Of a stretch of 64,000 nucleotides of DNA, positions 1-10,932 are shown piece after piece (the stretch's first letter is position 1; each line of letters opens with the position of its first letter). The stretch is from positions 14,735,409-14,799,408 of the forward strand of contig OY992839.1 in the NCBI GenBank assembly GCA_963921425.1, read 5' to 3'. A program made the position numbers and the translations under genes. The notes under the pieces are model-generated. The model was not told the origin of the DNA. It did not search any database and was given only the letters and a program-made list of their open reading frames with translations. This DNA comes from Dryas octopetala. Its lineage: Eukaryota > Streptophyta > Magnoliopsida > Rosales > Rosaceae.

Positions 1-821
1 TACAAGTACAGATTCCTTAGGTCTGAACACAGCCCAAGTTCGGGCGGTATTGAGCCAGATATTTCAGTGTCATAAAGCGCCAATGTTTGGAGATTGACTA
101 AGTTTCCAAATGTAGGTGGTATGGTCCCGGAAAGTGCCGTGGAGGCAGCACCAAATGTGGTGAGATTGGTGAGTAATCCTAATTGTGATGGAATTTCTCC
201 GGTTAGATACGGATTCCCACCAACACGAAACTGTTGGAGGGAAACCAAAGAACCCAATTGGGATGGTATTGAACCGTTGATGAGATTGTCTTGGAGGCAA
301 AGCACTTGGAGTGAAGTCAGATTGGCAAGTTGCTGGGGTATCCTATCTGACAATCTGTTGGCATTGAGGAAGAGGAATTGGAGAGAAGAGAGTGTGCCAA
401 GCTCTGGAGGAATGGAACCAAAGAGAGAATTGGAGGAGAGGTCGAGGAGGCGAAGACGGGTGAGTTGGCCAAAGGAAGGTGGGATTGAGCCAGAAATGTT
501 GGTGGAAGATAGGTTGAGAAGCTGAAGAGATGAAAGAGAAGAGAGTTGTGGAGGCAAAGAGGAGAGGTTGAGGAAAATGTTGGGGAGAGAGAGTGAGATG
601 ACTCTGTTTTCAGCAGAGCATGTGATGCCCTGCCATGAACATGGTGTTTGGCTTGATGGGTTCCATGAGGAGAGCACAGAAGAAGAGTAGGATTGTTTTG
701 CAGGGAGGAGGGATAGAAGAGCTTGGCCATCTGGGGACAGAGAGGCAACTAAGGGTTTGGTCATGGTCATGAAAATCAACAATGTGAGGGAAAATGTGAA
801 AAAGTGGGTGTGTTTTTCCAT
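1..821 (-). CDS. RGI5: LRR receptor-like kinase, RGI5/RGFR5-like (5' part only)
   Basis: The frame starts at the ATG at 821-819 and stays open to the left edge, about 273 codons. Residues 1-26 look like a signal peptide (basic start, then a Phe/Leu-rich core). Residues 28-70 form an LRRNT_2 cap containing SSWNPSSQTPCSWQGITCS. Regular LRRs follow (LxxLxLxxNxLxGxIPxxLGxL, e.g. GSIPPELGTLSSLQFLFLN). The order and wording of these repeats, including NLVNLQTLALYDTEISGSIP, closely match the ectodomain start of Arabidopsis At1g34110 (RGI5/RGFR5), a plasma-membrane receptor for root meristem growth factor peptides. The rest of the LRRs, the membrane segment and the kinase domain lie outside the window. 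No break is seen. A neighbouring family-XI receptor kinase is the main alternative; the family is certain, the exact orthologue inferred. Confidence 0.85.
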   Translation of the reverse strand, partial: MEKHTHFFTFSLTLLIFMTMTKPLVASLSPDGQALLSLLPAKQSYSSSVLSSWNPSSQTPCSWQGITCSAENRVISLSLPNIFLNLSSLPPQLSSLSSLQLLNLSSTNISGSIPPSFGQLTRLRLLDLSSNSLFGSIPPELGTLSSLQFLFLNANRLSDRIPQQLANLTSLQVLCLQDNLINGSIPSQLGSLVSLQQFRVGGNPYLTGEIPSQLGLLTNLTTFGAASTALSGTIPPTFGNLVNLQTLALYDTEISGSIPPELGLCSDLRNLYL

Positions 822-859
822 TTGGGGGTTTTGGGGAAATTGAGGCTTTGGTGGTGGTG

Positions 860-1320
860 AAGGTTAAGAAATAGGGTTGATGGGGTGGTGGTGGTTGTTG
901 ATGTTGGGGTAGTCTTGGTGGTGATGTTGGTGAAGGTGGTGGTGGTGGTGAAAGTCCACTCTAGGGAGACAACATGCATGTGAAGGAGGTATTTGTGGTT
1001 GAGAGAATGCTTCAATTTTACAACAAGGTTTTAAGTGTACCCATGCATGTGAACAAAAATGCTTCTCTCACACATCTTTAAAGTGGAGTTATATACAGTG
1101 TGGAAAACTGGAACTTAGTCAAAGTAACGGTGGAGTGTGATGTTATCTTACCGGAAAAAGCTTTTTCTTCTAGCTGTGCTGCTAAACCAGAGCCACTTGT
1201 TGTGATGGTGGTGGTGGTGGTGGAGATGAGAAGGTTAAGCCCAAGCTCTTGTTGTGTAAACACCACAAGAAATGGCCATAGCTAGCTTGAATAGTTCAGG
1301 GTTCAATGGTGGTGGTGGTG
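860..1320. repeat. GGT/GTG trinucleotide tracts in the receptor gene leader and promoter
   Basis: Short (GGT)n or (GTG)n tracts occur at about 863-955, 1207-1221 and 1306-1320. Read on the gene strand they are (ACC)n runs. They give spurious Thr-rich or Val-rich open frames and are better read as simple-sequence repeats in untranslated sequence. Confidence 0.7.
1089..1095 (-). promoter_or_regulatory. candidate TATA box of the RGI5-like gene
   Basis: The minus strand reads TATATAA about 270 bp upstream of the ATG at 821, followed by a CT/CA-rich stretch usual for plant 5' UTRs. The transcription start is inferred near 1055-1060. No other good TATA lies between it and the ATG. Confidence 0.35.
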
Positions 1321-1329
1321 AAGAGGATA

Positions 1330-4060
1330 ATAGACTATAAGCTTTGAGTACTCTTTCTCTTTCTCTTTGCTTGTGTTATGTTTCCAAGACCACTTCAATC
1401 TCATTTCGCCATTTGCATTATATAAATATACATAAATATACAGTGAAGTGCTTTGAGTATTAACTCTAGACTTCTAGTGCAGTGCTTGGGCGCCAGTTAT
1501 TAACTAGATTACCCAAAGTACCCTTAATAGCCAGTGAAGAAGCAATTGGGGGAGTAGTCTTTCTCCCTAATTCATTGAGGGCAATGTTGACAGACTGCAG
1601 TGGGGGGTTGCTCATATGGTTTTCCTCCTGTCTATCCCCACCCATACACTTGTCAGTAATCGAAGATATTTGGAACCTTTATCTTCCATGCACACCAAAT
1701 GTTAAATTTGAAATATTTTATCTTCTGTATTAAATTCTGTTCAGTATTTTCAGCATTGAAAATATCAAAACCATGTAATGTCCAAGACAATTACAATTAG
1801 GATTTCTTGTTTATTTTACGATGTAATCTTATAATAAGAATTATTTATTTTTTAAATTATATTTTAAAATTATTATTGTAAAAATCAACTTGTAAATTAT
1901 AAATTATTTAGTCAAATAAATAGATGGGTTTTTTTTTTTTTTTTAAGTCTAAAACAAAAAAGCCCATGATTGGTTAGTTCACCTGCAAAATCACGGTGAC
2001 AGGCTGATCCACTTTAATTTACTGAGTGCTCGACAATTGCAACTATCAGACAATAGCAATTAATGCGACATGACGACAATAACTATTTGAATTGTATAAA
2101 ACACTCGTGTTATACTATTATTAATACAACGTTTTATTTGTACAAAGTGGATCTATTTATCATTGCAATATTTTATGTGGGCTTAATTATCATTAAGAGT
2201 CCAAAGTGAACTTTAGAATCATTATCTATAAATAGATTCACTGTCTACTTATTTGATAACAGTTAAATGATTAAATATTTTTAAATAATATGAGAAATGA
2301 ATAGTTCTAATCATTCAACTACACAACTACATAATGTGCAGAAAAAAAAAAAAAAAAAAAAAAAAAAAGGTAGAAGAAGCTAGCTAGCATTCCTCTTACA
2401 ATTAAATAATATTTCATAATTAGCATATGCATGCCTAATTCCTAAATACTAATTAAGGATGTGATCCAATGGTTCAAGTTAATTAATCTAAGTTGGATAA
2501 GAATAATGTTATATAAACTACATTTACTATCCGCTTTGAGAGAGATATTAGTAAAGCGGTTATTATTAGTAAAGATGGTACAAATAAAATACAGAAATCA
2601 ACAATTTCAGTATACAATCGGTGAAGATGGTTCAAGTAAAACATTATTGGATGGTAATATTATCATGCAGCATGGTACTGAAACATCTATATATTTACAG
2701 TTCACAACCTGCAGCTGACCTAGCATGCAAGTGACAAAGGCATCCTATAATTTGTTAGCTCATCTAAGCCTGCACTGTACTGCACCCAATCCTCCTAACA
2801 AAGGTTTAAATTGTTTAATTAATGTAAAAATGGAAATTACATTAAGACCGAGACAGAATCAAAAATTTCAGAGTCTAGGGCATGGGGGTGAGCACACACA
2901 GTGAGACTGCCTGGTGCCTAGTGCCTAGTGCCTAGGAAAGAGAAAGGCTTTGATGATAATATTGGAGTAGTGAGAGGCAGTGACTAGTGAGCATGGAAGA
3001 TTGTGAAAGGTAAAAGGGTTTGGAGTAAGCAAACCAATTTCAATGTCTTTTTCCTGCATAAACTATTTGGCCTCAAACGTGGTCTTGGTCTTATTATAAA
3101 GGGGCTTAATTGGGTTTAAGGGTGGCGTGGAAGTAGAGGTGAAATTTTATTGGAGCGTTTTGGGTCATACCATTTTTTTACTGCTGATTTCTGTGGTAGG
3201 GTGAAATTAAGTAGGGTGCAGTGATTTGGATACCGAGGTAGAGATGGTGGGTTTGTTTTGGGAGTAGTGGGGCAAAAGAAAATGTACATGATCACATGAA
3301 TGAGAGAGAGAGAATGAGAAAGAGATACGGTTTTGGAATATATTAGTGCACAATGAACGATTAGGGTTTTATTAGGGCTTTAGGTTTTGGCTGTTTTCTA
3401 ACATTTCAGCCGCGCGAAATATTTATCTCATTAATGTCACATACAAAAGCTTTTCATGACAAACAATTTGGGCGCCCACAGGTTTGATGAAAGAGGAACA
3501 ATAATTTCAGGTTCACTTAAATTATTCACCAGATCATATGTGTTTATATGTACATGCAATTATTTTACTTGCTAGAAATCAATAAATTAATTTTATAATA
3601 TATATGTTCAAATTTAAATAAATAAAACATTATTACATTGCTTCGTCAAAAATTTAATGTGTGTATAACAATACTTAATAGGAAAATGTTGATTTTTAAT
3701 GCCGCTGTAAGAACATATGTTTAAGATGAGCTTAAGAACCCATTGTTCCAACCTAAAGGGAGTGGCTTAATGATCCTGAGTTGCTCAAACTTATGTCCTT
3801 AATTAGGAAGGGAAATTGGCCATACATGCATATATGGGCAAATTAAAACCTAATTTATGTACTTATGCTTTGGCAGCTTCAAGTCAAAATGGATAATTAG
3901 TTTAAGAAAATAACTTATCTATCACATGTATGACCTAGCTATAGCACGTGATGATAAAAATAGATACAATATATAGATGTATACAACTCATACATGTAAG
4001 TTTTATCTTAGCTTAATTAATGCCTATCGAAGGTTCAATTGCATGCAATGACTTAATTTA
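1330..4060. other. intergenic, AT-rich, no gene recognised
   Basis: Open frames here are short and match no family I recognise. Visible landmarks are a poly-T run (1929-1944), a 27-base poly-A run (2341-2368), a small TGCCTAG tandem near 2914-2935 and a GA tract near 3303. Confidence 0.6.
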
Positions 4061-4440
4061 GGGGTGACATTCGTCGGTTCGAATCGGTAATGGGGTTATA
4101 TCAAATCAAAATTTATATTTTTCAATTTCAATAATTAATTTTCAGTTTTGGTATTTTTCAATTTTGGTAATTTTGGGTAGCTCTAATTTTTTAATATAGT
4201 TTGTTAATTTCGATTTTCAATAATTTTTGTTTACTTTTGGTTTATTTTCAATAATACTAATTATATATCAATATAAATTACAATTGATATAAATATGATG
4301 CAAAATCTATAATGTTTGATGAATATCTATTCTAGAAGTTTTAAAAACATTTTTTAGAACTCTTACACATTATAAAAATTAATTTTACAACATTCGTATT
4401 TAAGTATATTGCTGACAAATTTTTTAAAGTAAATGATTTT
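4058..4440 (+). mobile_element. fragment resembling one end of a hAT-type element
   Basis: The sequence TAGGGGTGACATTCG followed by TCGGTTCGAATCGGT resembles the TAGGGGTGGGCATTCGGTTCGG ends common in plant hAT and MITE families. An AT-rich stretch of repeated TTTTCAATTTTGGTA follows. No matching opposite end was found, so this is a decayed end. Confidence 0.35.
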
Positions 4441-4449
4441 AAAGTCCAT

Positions 4450-5615
4450 TTTGCTTATGTTCACTATTTACTTTGGAAGGGCATTGGAATGAAGCTTTTA
4501 TTTGTGCCAATTTTTTTGAGGATGATGTGCGAGCAATTCTCTTTGTTTTTTTGAGTAGTGGATATAAATTGGGCCAACATCTTAAGGTTATGAAGGAGGG
4601 TCTGAGGGCGTGTTCTAATCCTCAAGCTTCGAGGGTGTTTTGGCGCTAGTTATAGGCATTAAATGTGCCAGTGAAGGTGAAATTGTTTTTATAGAGGGTT
4701 ATTCATAATGGTTTGCCGTGCAAATCAAACTCAGTGCTTCGAAAGGTTACAACGGATGTTTGTTGTCCGGGCTATCATACTCACTCTAAAACTTTGTTAC
4801 ATGTATTGTGGGGATGTAAGATAGCTCTTCAAGTTTGGAAGTTATGGCCTCCGTTTCAAATCTTAATCGACTTGGCATGGTGATAATTTTGCTGAGCTGA
4901 TGGCGTTTGTAGAGCATAATTATCAGTTGAGGAGGATGGGCAGTTTATGACTATATGTTGGAGTTTATGGTTTGCACGGAATGCATTGGTTCAAGAGAAG
5001 ATGCAGCCTATTGCTTGTACTGTTCTTGAGAAAGCTTTGCAACTGCATGCAAGTTTATGGATGCCCAAGTTTCGCCCAAGATTCCTAAGTTGTTTGTGCT
5101 TGCATCTTGGGAAACTCCTCCTACTAGTATATATATGTTTCACTTTGAACGTGGATGGTGCATTTAATCCCACAACGGGGGCGGGGGGTGTTGTTCGTAA
5201 CGACCGTGGGGAGGTCGAGGTGGCGATGGCCCTTCCTTTCTTAGGTATCTCTTTTCTTCAGCATGCCAAAATAAGGGCTTTATTACACAGGTTGGAATTC
5301 ACTATGGTGGATGGTTTTTCCTCTATTTTTCTTGAGTTTGATTCTCAATTGGTCATTTCTCGACTTCGGAGCAAGGAGTTTGATCTAGCTCTTGATGGGC
5401 ACATCCTAGAGGTAGCTAAGGGCATTTGCCATTCTTTTGTTCACTTTTTTTATCGTTACATTCCTAGAGCTTGGAATCGAGTGGTGGATTCGCTTGCTCA
5501 GTTTGATATGAGTTGTGGGTCTCAATTGAGTTGGGTCTCTTTTATTCCTTCTTAGCTTGAGGTCCATGTTCTCGCTGATTGTAACACCCCTTAGTTTTGC
5601 TTCAATGAAATGATA
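4450..5615 (+). pseudogene. LINE (non-LTR retrotransposon) 3' remnant: zf-RVT and RNase H
   Basis: Reading from about 4470, a decayed frame shows the C-terminal part of a plant LINE ORF2: WNEAFI, then a zf-RVT-like region (NVPVKVKLFL, a stop where the family has Trp, RVIHNGLPCKSN, HVLWGCKIALQVW). From 4947 an open frame carries an RNase H (RVT_3) domain: LNVDGAFNPTTGAGGVVRN, then LEFDSQLVISRL, ending with YIPRAWNRVVDSLAQF. The acidic residues of DGAF and EFDS are kept. In-frame stops near 4650 and 4695 make it dead. The tail GCTTCAATGAAATGATAT to about 5615 looks like a LINE 3' UTR. The 5' part (endonuclease and reverse transcriptase) is missing, as in a 5'-truncated insertion. Confidence 0.8.
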
Positions 5616-5628
5616 TTTCTAAAATTGT

Positions 5629-6460
5629 TAGAACATGCACTAAACAAGCCTAGAGGGGGGTGAATAGGCTTAATCAAGTATTATACCAAATTTTAATTTT
5701 ACCAAATTAATTTAGATACGTTGCGCATTAAAGAAAGTGAAATAACCAACTTAGATAAAACAATCAATCACAAACAAAGTACACACAAGGAATTGTTGCC
5801 GCGAAAAACCCTCCATTGCGTAAAAACTGCGTGCGGGAACTAGTCCAGAAAAACAATCCACTATGTAAATAAGAGTTTACAACCAGTGACTCGATCCAAA
5901 TTCTACCTAGACTCCTTCTAGTAAGAATTGACTGACCCCACGCCACTTTGCAACTTCTTCCATTACACCAATTGTTGTGGAGATCTTCTTGCCAACACCC
6001 TGAAGACAAGAACTCATGAACCCTACTTCAACCTTGATGCAATGAGTTCAAACCTGTATAATGAATGAATGTATGGATGATGATGATATATAACATGAAT
6101 AGATTCACAAGGAACAATCTAGTTTGCTATCTATACGTTGAATGCACAATTAACTAGTCTCACAAAAGTGTTTATGCAAACCCTAGTTCATATCACAGCC
6201 TCACACTAGCAATAATCCTCATATGATAAATCTCTTTTTTGTGTATTATGCGTGAGCAACCCTAGTATCAATTCTAACTAGGTATATATAGTCATAACAC
6301 AATATGGAAACCAAACACCTTGAATTGGAAGGTAAACGTGAGAAGGAAAAATCTGAAAACGTACTATGCGATTGATCCCACTTACATTGGGATCAATCCC
6401 TCAGAATGCACAAGCTAAGGGAAAATCGGCATTGTGCGATCGATCCCACTTATGGTTTAT
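5629..6460. repeat. dispersed repeat with CCTAGAGGGGGGTGAATAGG motif
   Basis: It opens with a CCTAGAGGGGGGTGAATAGG motif that I remember as recurring in non-coding plant repeats. Non-coding sequence follows, then a pair of near-identical GATYGATCCCACTTA segments (about 6369-6385 and 6437-6453). The short minus-strand frame at 5764-6009 has no recognisable domain. It may be a TRIM or LTR piece; terminal repeats were not found. Confidence 0.3.
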
Positions 6461-7045
6461 GTTTTAAACAGTTAGTAATTTAAAACAGATTATTGGGTAA
6501 TAAAATGGGTATGGATGAATAAAAATATGTGTCATTGGATTAATTTAAAGGCTCTTATAAAACATTCCCTCATAATTAGTCACTCATATTAGCCATTCTG
6601 TAACATTTAATGACCCAAAAGTCTAGTTTTAAGTTTGCATTATTTATATAATATTAATCCTTGTCAATTTTTTTGTCAAATAGATTCATGTTTTAAAATG
6701 TGCGGCTGCATTTTACAAGGCCATTGATTCCCTTCTGATCCATTGGGGTACTTTTTCTTTTCTTTTTTTTCTTGTTTTGATCTCATACCATACAAGATGA
6801 TGTAAGCTTAGGGTTTATGGTTTAGCTTCTACTCAAAATATTAAAACTAAAACTTAAATCCTATGCAATTATGAACGAGTGCCAATCAACCCGAAATAAA
6901 TTTTTCAAAAGTTTTTCTTGATAAATCGATTGGCATACATTTTTTAATTGCTATGCATGCTTGGTAATAGAGTTAGATTCATTGAAACCATCACTTAATT
7001 ACATATTATACCTGACTAGTAGTAAATCACAAATGATTTTACTTT
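6460..7045. other. intergenic, nothing recognised
   Basis: AT-rich sequence with no coding frame, repeat boundary or RNA gene that I can support. Confidence 0.5.
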
Positions 7046-8105
7046 TGTGTTTTTTGTTCGTATATTAATTTTAAAATTTCACATGCATAAATGAGTAACA
7101 GTTACAACTCCTTGTAACTGATGGCAATTACAAAGGTTTGTAATTGACGAGGCAGTTACAAGGAGTCAACTGACAGGTAGTTACAAGGTTTCAACTAATG
7201 GGCAATTACAAGGTTTCAACTGACATGTAGTTACAAGGGGTGAACTGATAGGGTAGTTGCAAGGGGTTGTAACTGGTAAACAACCGATCGATTGTCATTT
7301 TTATATAAAAAAAAAAACATTGTAATTTTCCATCAATTAAAACCCTTTGTTTACCAGTTACAACCCCTTGAAACTGTCCTGTCAGTTCACCCCTTGTAAC
7401 TGCCCCGTCAGTTACAAACCTTTGTAATTGCCATTAGTTACAACTCCTTGTAACTGCATGTCGATCAGTTGAAATTGCTCTGTCAGTTGAAACTTTATAA
7501 TTGCCCGTCAGTTGTAACTACATGTCGATCAGTTGAAATTGCCCTGTCAGTTGAAATCTTGTAATTGCCCGTCAGTTGAAACCTTGTAACTACATGTCAG
7601 TTGACCCCTTGTAACTGCCCCATCATTCACAAACCTTTGTAATTGCCATCAATTACAACTCCTTGTAATTGCCTGTCAGTTGAAACCTTGTAATTGCCTG
7701 TCAATTGAAACCTTGTAACTACCTATCAGTTGACCCCTTGTAACTGCCCCGTCAGTTACAAAACTTTGTATATTGCCATCAGTTACAACTCCTTGTAACT
7801 ATTACTCAATTAAGCAAAACTTTAGAAAAGAAATTTTGTTTTTTGTTCGTGTATTAATTTTAAAATTTCACATGTACATATAAGGTACTAAGTAACAGTT
7901 ACAAGGAGTTGTAACTGATGGCAATTACAAAGGTTTGTAACTGACGGGGCAGTTACAAGGGGCCAAGTGATAGGTAGTTACAAGATTTCAACTGACGGGC
8001 AATTACAAGGGGTGAACTGATAGGGCAGTTGCAGGGGGTTGTAATAGGTAAACATGGGGTTTTAATTGATCGATATTGGACAGTTACAATGTTTTTTTTT
8101 TTTTT
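7046..8105. repeat. foldback minisatellite block built on a GTTACAAGG motif
   Basis: About 1.06 kb is made of diverged units of roughly 20-25 bases centred on CAGTTACAAGG...TCAACTGA. A forward arm (about 7095-7300) is followed by reverse-complement units (about 7325-7795, reading CCTTGTAACTG), then forward units again (about 7885-8100). The forward arms share a leader, TTTTTTGTTCGTRTATTAAT followed by TTTAAAATTTCACATG, near 7048 and 7841. Several units contain CAGTTACAA and TTGTAACTG around a four-base loop, so hairpins exist within units and between arms. No coding frame is present. It could be a Foldback-type element or a rearranged minisatellite; I saw no target duplication. Confidence 0.75.
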
Positions 8106-8109
8106 TAAA

Positions 8110-8860
8110 CGCCAATTGATCCGTGGTGGTGTCCTTGATCGGCCCATTAAAAAGTCTACTGTTTAAATATATTTTTCAGTGTTTCTCTTATTTTATCATT
8201 ATATTTTTTGTACTAGGATTATAAATTTTTTTGTATATTTGGCAATCCAATAGTTCAAATGTCATATGCATATTTGGTTATGGATCTCATGCTTATAATG
8301 AAATTCTCATAAGAGTATCTCATTTTAGAGTTTCGTTATCCTGTGTTGATTTCTTAGTTTGGGTTGAGGAGGAACCACGCACCTTTGTTTTTTGTTTTTT
8401 TTTTTTCTTTTTGTGTGGTCTAAGTGGAGGAATCGCGCACCTTGGCTCTACGTTGTTGTCTGATGTAATTGTTTCTTCTTAGTTACAATATATTTCTTTT
8501 CCTTCTGTTGAAAAGAAAAAAGAAAAAATTAACCTTAGGATCGGCCTAACAAATCATCATGTAGCATCTTAAGAAGAGGTTCTACTAGTAAAAAGCAAAT
8601 ATATAAATACAGCAAGAAAAATGGAACAAAAATAATGTATGAAGGCCTAGGGGTGTCGTATAAATCAAGAATATTCTTGTATCTACCTAATGATTTACTC
8701 ATATAATTGAAAGCTTCTAAATCTAGTATATCATGGATCCCGTACACATATCTGGTCAAACTTGAAAGAATCCCTACACTCTTCATTTGAAATGATATAT
8801 ATGGAGATGAACTTTTTTTTTTTGTGTGTGTCTGTAAGATATGAAGATGAACTTGATTAG
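8110..8860. other. intergenic; possible LINE tail at 8360-8490
   Basis: The stretch ACCTTGGCTCTACGTTGTTG and onward to TTAGTTACAATATATTTC has the look of a plant LINE 3' end, but no domain is visible. The rest is AT-rich and featureless. Confidence 0.3.
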
Positions 8861-8865
8861 CTTAT

Positions 8866-9903
8866 TGTTTGTGGGTAAACCCACACCAATACAACAGCCA
8901 ATCATTGCTCGACACGTGGCTGATCTGATCCATCTTCAGGTTTGACTTTTCAACGGTCAAAACTCGGGTCTTCATGTCACCACATCAGCTCAGCGTAATT
9001 TCATTCCTGATTCTGATCAGCCCATCTATTCGGGTTCCTCGCTCCCGATCCCATCCGATCTGAGAATCTTCCAGGAATCGAGTGTTCATCTTTTCCTTGG
9101 TTATTCGAGATCGGTACGGCTCGGCTTTGGTGATCATCATCTCAAAAACCAAATCATAGCTGATTTCTATTCGACGGGTGTATGACATCATCTGTCTGAT
9201 CGGATCGGCCAGATCACCTGAACATTCGATCCGATCACACATGGGTTTCGCATCTACATGTGGGGACATGTGTTCGGATCGGCTCGGCCTCCCACCACCA
9301 TTCTAAGAAGATCACGTTGGGACAAACCGTCATACTCAAGTGCACCTGACATGATCCTCTGATAGATGAGATATTCCAGCCCATAGACATGACTATTGGG
9401 GCATTCCACCTGATCTTCCATCATTGCATTCAATGCAGCATTGAATGCAAAGGAGGTGGGTAGCTGTGCACGCCACTACTCATGACCGAACACGTGGATC
9501 TTTCTCAACCACTCATCCACATGCAGGTAACTTACTCCCCACAACTTCCTTTGTCTATATAAACCAACTTATATGCACAAAATCAGGATCTATCAATCAC
9601 CAAGCAAACACATACACCAATTTTCATTCACGAAAGGCTTACCAAAGACATACTCAACTTGCTGAGAATAATCTAGAACATTTTTACCTTGTTCTTCCCA
9701 TTCTCCCAAGTTCATCACTTTCATTCAAACACCTCCAAATACACATCACTGACTTCATCATCGGAGCATGTTTGGCTGGTACCACACCGGTCCATCTCCT
9801 TTGATCTTGTATTTCATACAGGAAGAACTCCAATCGACATCCACGTCATCATCTACATCATCTCTAAGTTGTTGCATCTATCTTACGGATATTTGCATTA
9901 ACA
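8866..9903 (+). repeat. 5' LTR of the Tat-clade element
   Basis: It starts TGTTTGTGGGTAAACCCACA and ends TTGCATTAACA. A TATA box (TATATAAA, 9556-9563) lies about 350 bases before the end and is conserved in the 3' copy. Bases about 9319-9903 are repeated at 14203-14824; the first ~455 bases have no partner because the 3' LTR is truncated. Confidence 0.85.
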
Positions 9904-9906
9904 GAT

Positions 9907-9924
9907 TGGCGCCGTTTATGGGAA
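9907..9924 (+). other. primer-binding site, tRNA-Asp type
   Basis: TGGCGCCGTTTATGGGAA begins three bases after the LTR. The TGGCGCCGT core is what Tat and Athila elements use to prime from tRNA-Asp. Confidence 0.7.
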
Positions 9925-9987
9925 GATCGTCTTGAGCCGTTGTGTTCATCACCACAAGTGCTAAGCTCTTCCTTCAAACAAGTCATC

Positions 9988-10167
9988 ATGACTACCATCT
10001 TTCATGACAGCAGCTCTTCCTCGGGAGGATCCCAGAATAATGAACAACATGGGCCTGAGAAGACGAGAAGAGCCCAACCTCCTAAAGCAGCAAAATCCAA
10101 AAGTTCCTTGAAGATCAAGGCCGCTCACAAACTCCTCAAGGAGAACCAATGCCACTTAGTTGCTTAG
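9988..10167 (+). pseudogene. gag N-terminal stub of the Tat-clade element
   Basis: An ATG at 9988 opens a hydrophilic Ser/Gly/Lys-rich leader (MTTIFHDSSSSSGGSQNNEQ) placed where gag should start after the primer site. The frame stops at 10165-10167, close to the point where the sequence switches to inverted gag. Assignment rests on position and composition. Confidence 0.45.
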
Positions 10168-10600
10168 AATGCACTTAGCTGCGTAGCAGTCACCCATGAC
10201 ATGGCCGTGATTGGAGTGATACTTGTAGAAGATGCCCTCCTTGATCTGATCTGGGGATGGCCCCTTGATCTCCCTTGCATCTGGGAGTTGATCCTTGACC
10301 TTGAGGAAGATTGTCTCCAGACTGGCGTTGAAAGGGGGTGTTCTCCGTATATTGGACAAATTTAGGCCCCTTGCCCAGAAGTTGGCGTGGTTCCTCAGTC
10401 CTGGTCTTTTTGGTTTGAATCTGAGGTTTGGGGCTTACGACATCTCCCTCCTTCCTATTGGCCGAGGTCGACTTGGAATTTAGGGCTTCCACCTGGGCAT
10501 CCCAATCTTTAGCCCGTGCCCACTTGGTGGCTTCGGCGGGTCTTAGTTTTTCATTCTTTTTTGGTTTCATTTCTCATGCACATCGTTTGGCCCCTGCAAA
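10156..10600 (-). pseudogene. inverted gag fragment with nucleocapsid-like motif
   Basis: On the minus strand, frames covering 10570-10190 and 10359-10156 together read as Tat gag. A charged linker (AEATKWARAKDWDAQ) leads into a region shaped like the usual 'YTPLN.s...IL..i.d' segment (FNASLETIFLKVKDQLPDAR), then a zinc-knuckle-like FYKYHSNHGHVMGDCYAAK. The family has Cys where the first Tyr of that motif stands, so the knuckle is damaged. A frameshift near 10345 separates the two halves. The orientation is opposite to the rest of the element, meaning either an internal inversion or a nested piece of a related copy. Confidence 0.65.
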
Positions 10601-10932
10601 CAGGAATTCATGCTCTGCCTTTGGTGCAGCTAATAGTTTGTAACTACTGGAAACTCTGATGCACGTGCTTGTAACTATTGGAAACTCTAATACACATTCT
10701 TTTTACTTTAATATACATCCGCCACTATGTCCACATAGGGTCAATATGTATTGCAGCAAATTTTTGAAATTTCGTGTCAGCCCATATCGGCACTGTGTTG
10801 GCGTTGGCACTTGCAAATGTGCTCACTTGAATAAGACTGTATATACCCACTAGTGTGTTACGGTCACATATAATAATTTTCCAACAAGAAAGGAAACAAC
10901 AATAACAGTGGAACACGGAATCAAATTCGAAC

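Noticed and set aside
2461-2718. 85-residue plus-strand frame
   Set aside because: AT-rich intergenic sequence with no domain and no supporting context.
8985-9269. 94-residue minus-strand frame
   Set aside because: It lies wholly inside the 5' LTR of the Tat element and shows no domain.
9445-9901. Plus-strand frames of 119 and 70 residues, repeated near 14329-14766
   Set aside because: They are LTR sequence present at both ends of the element, not genes.
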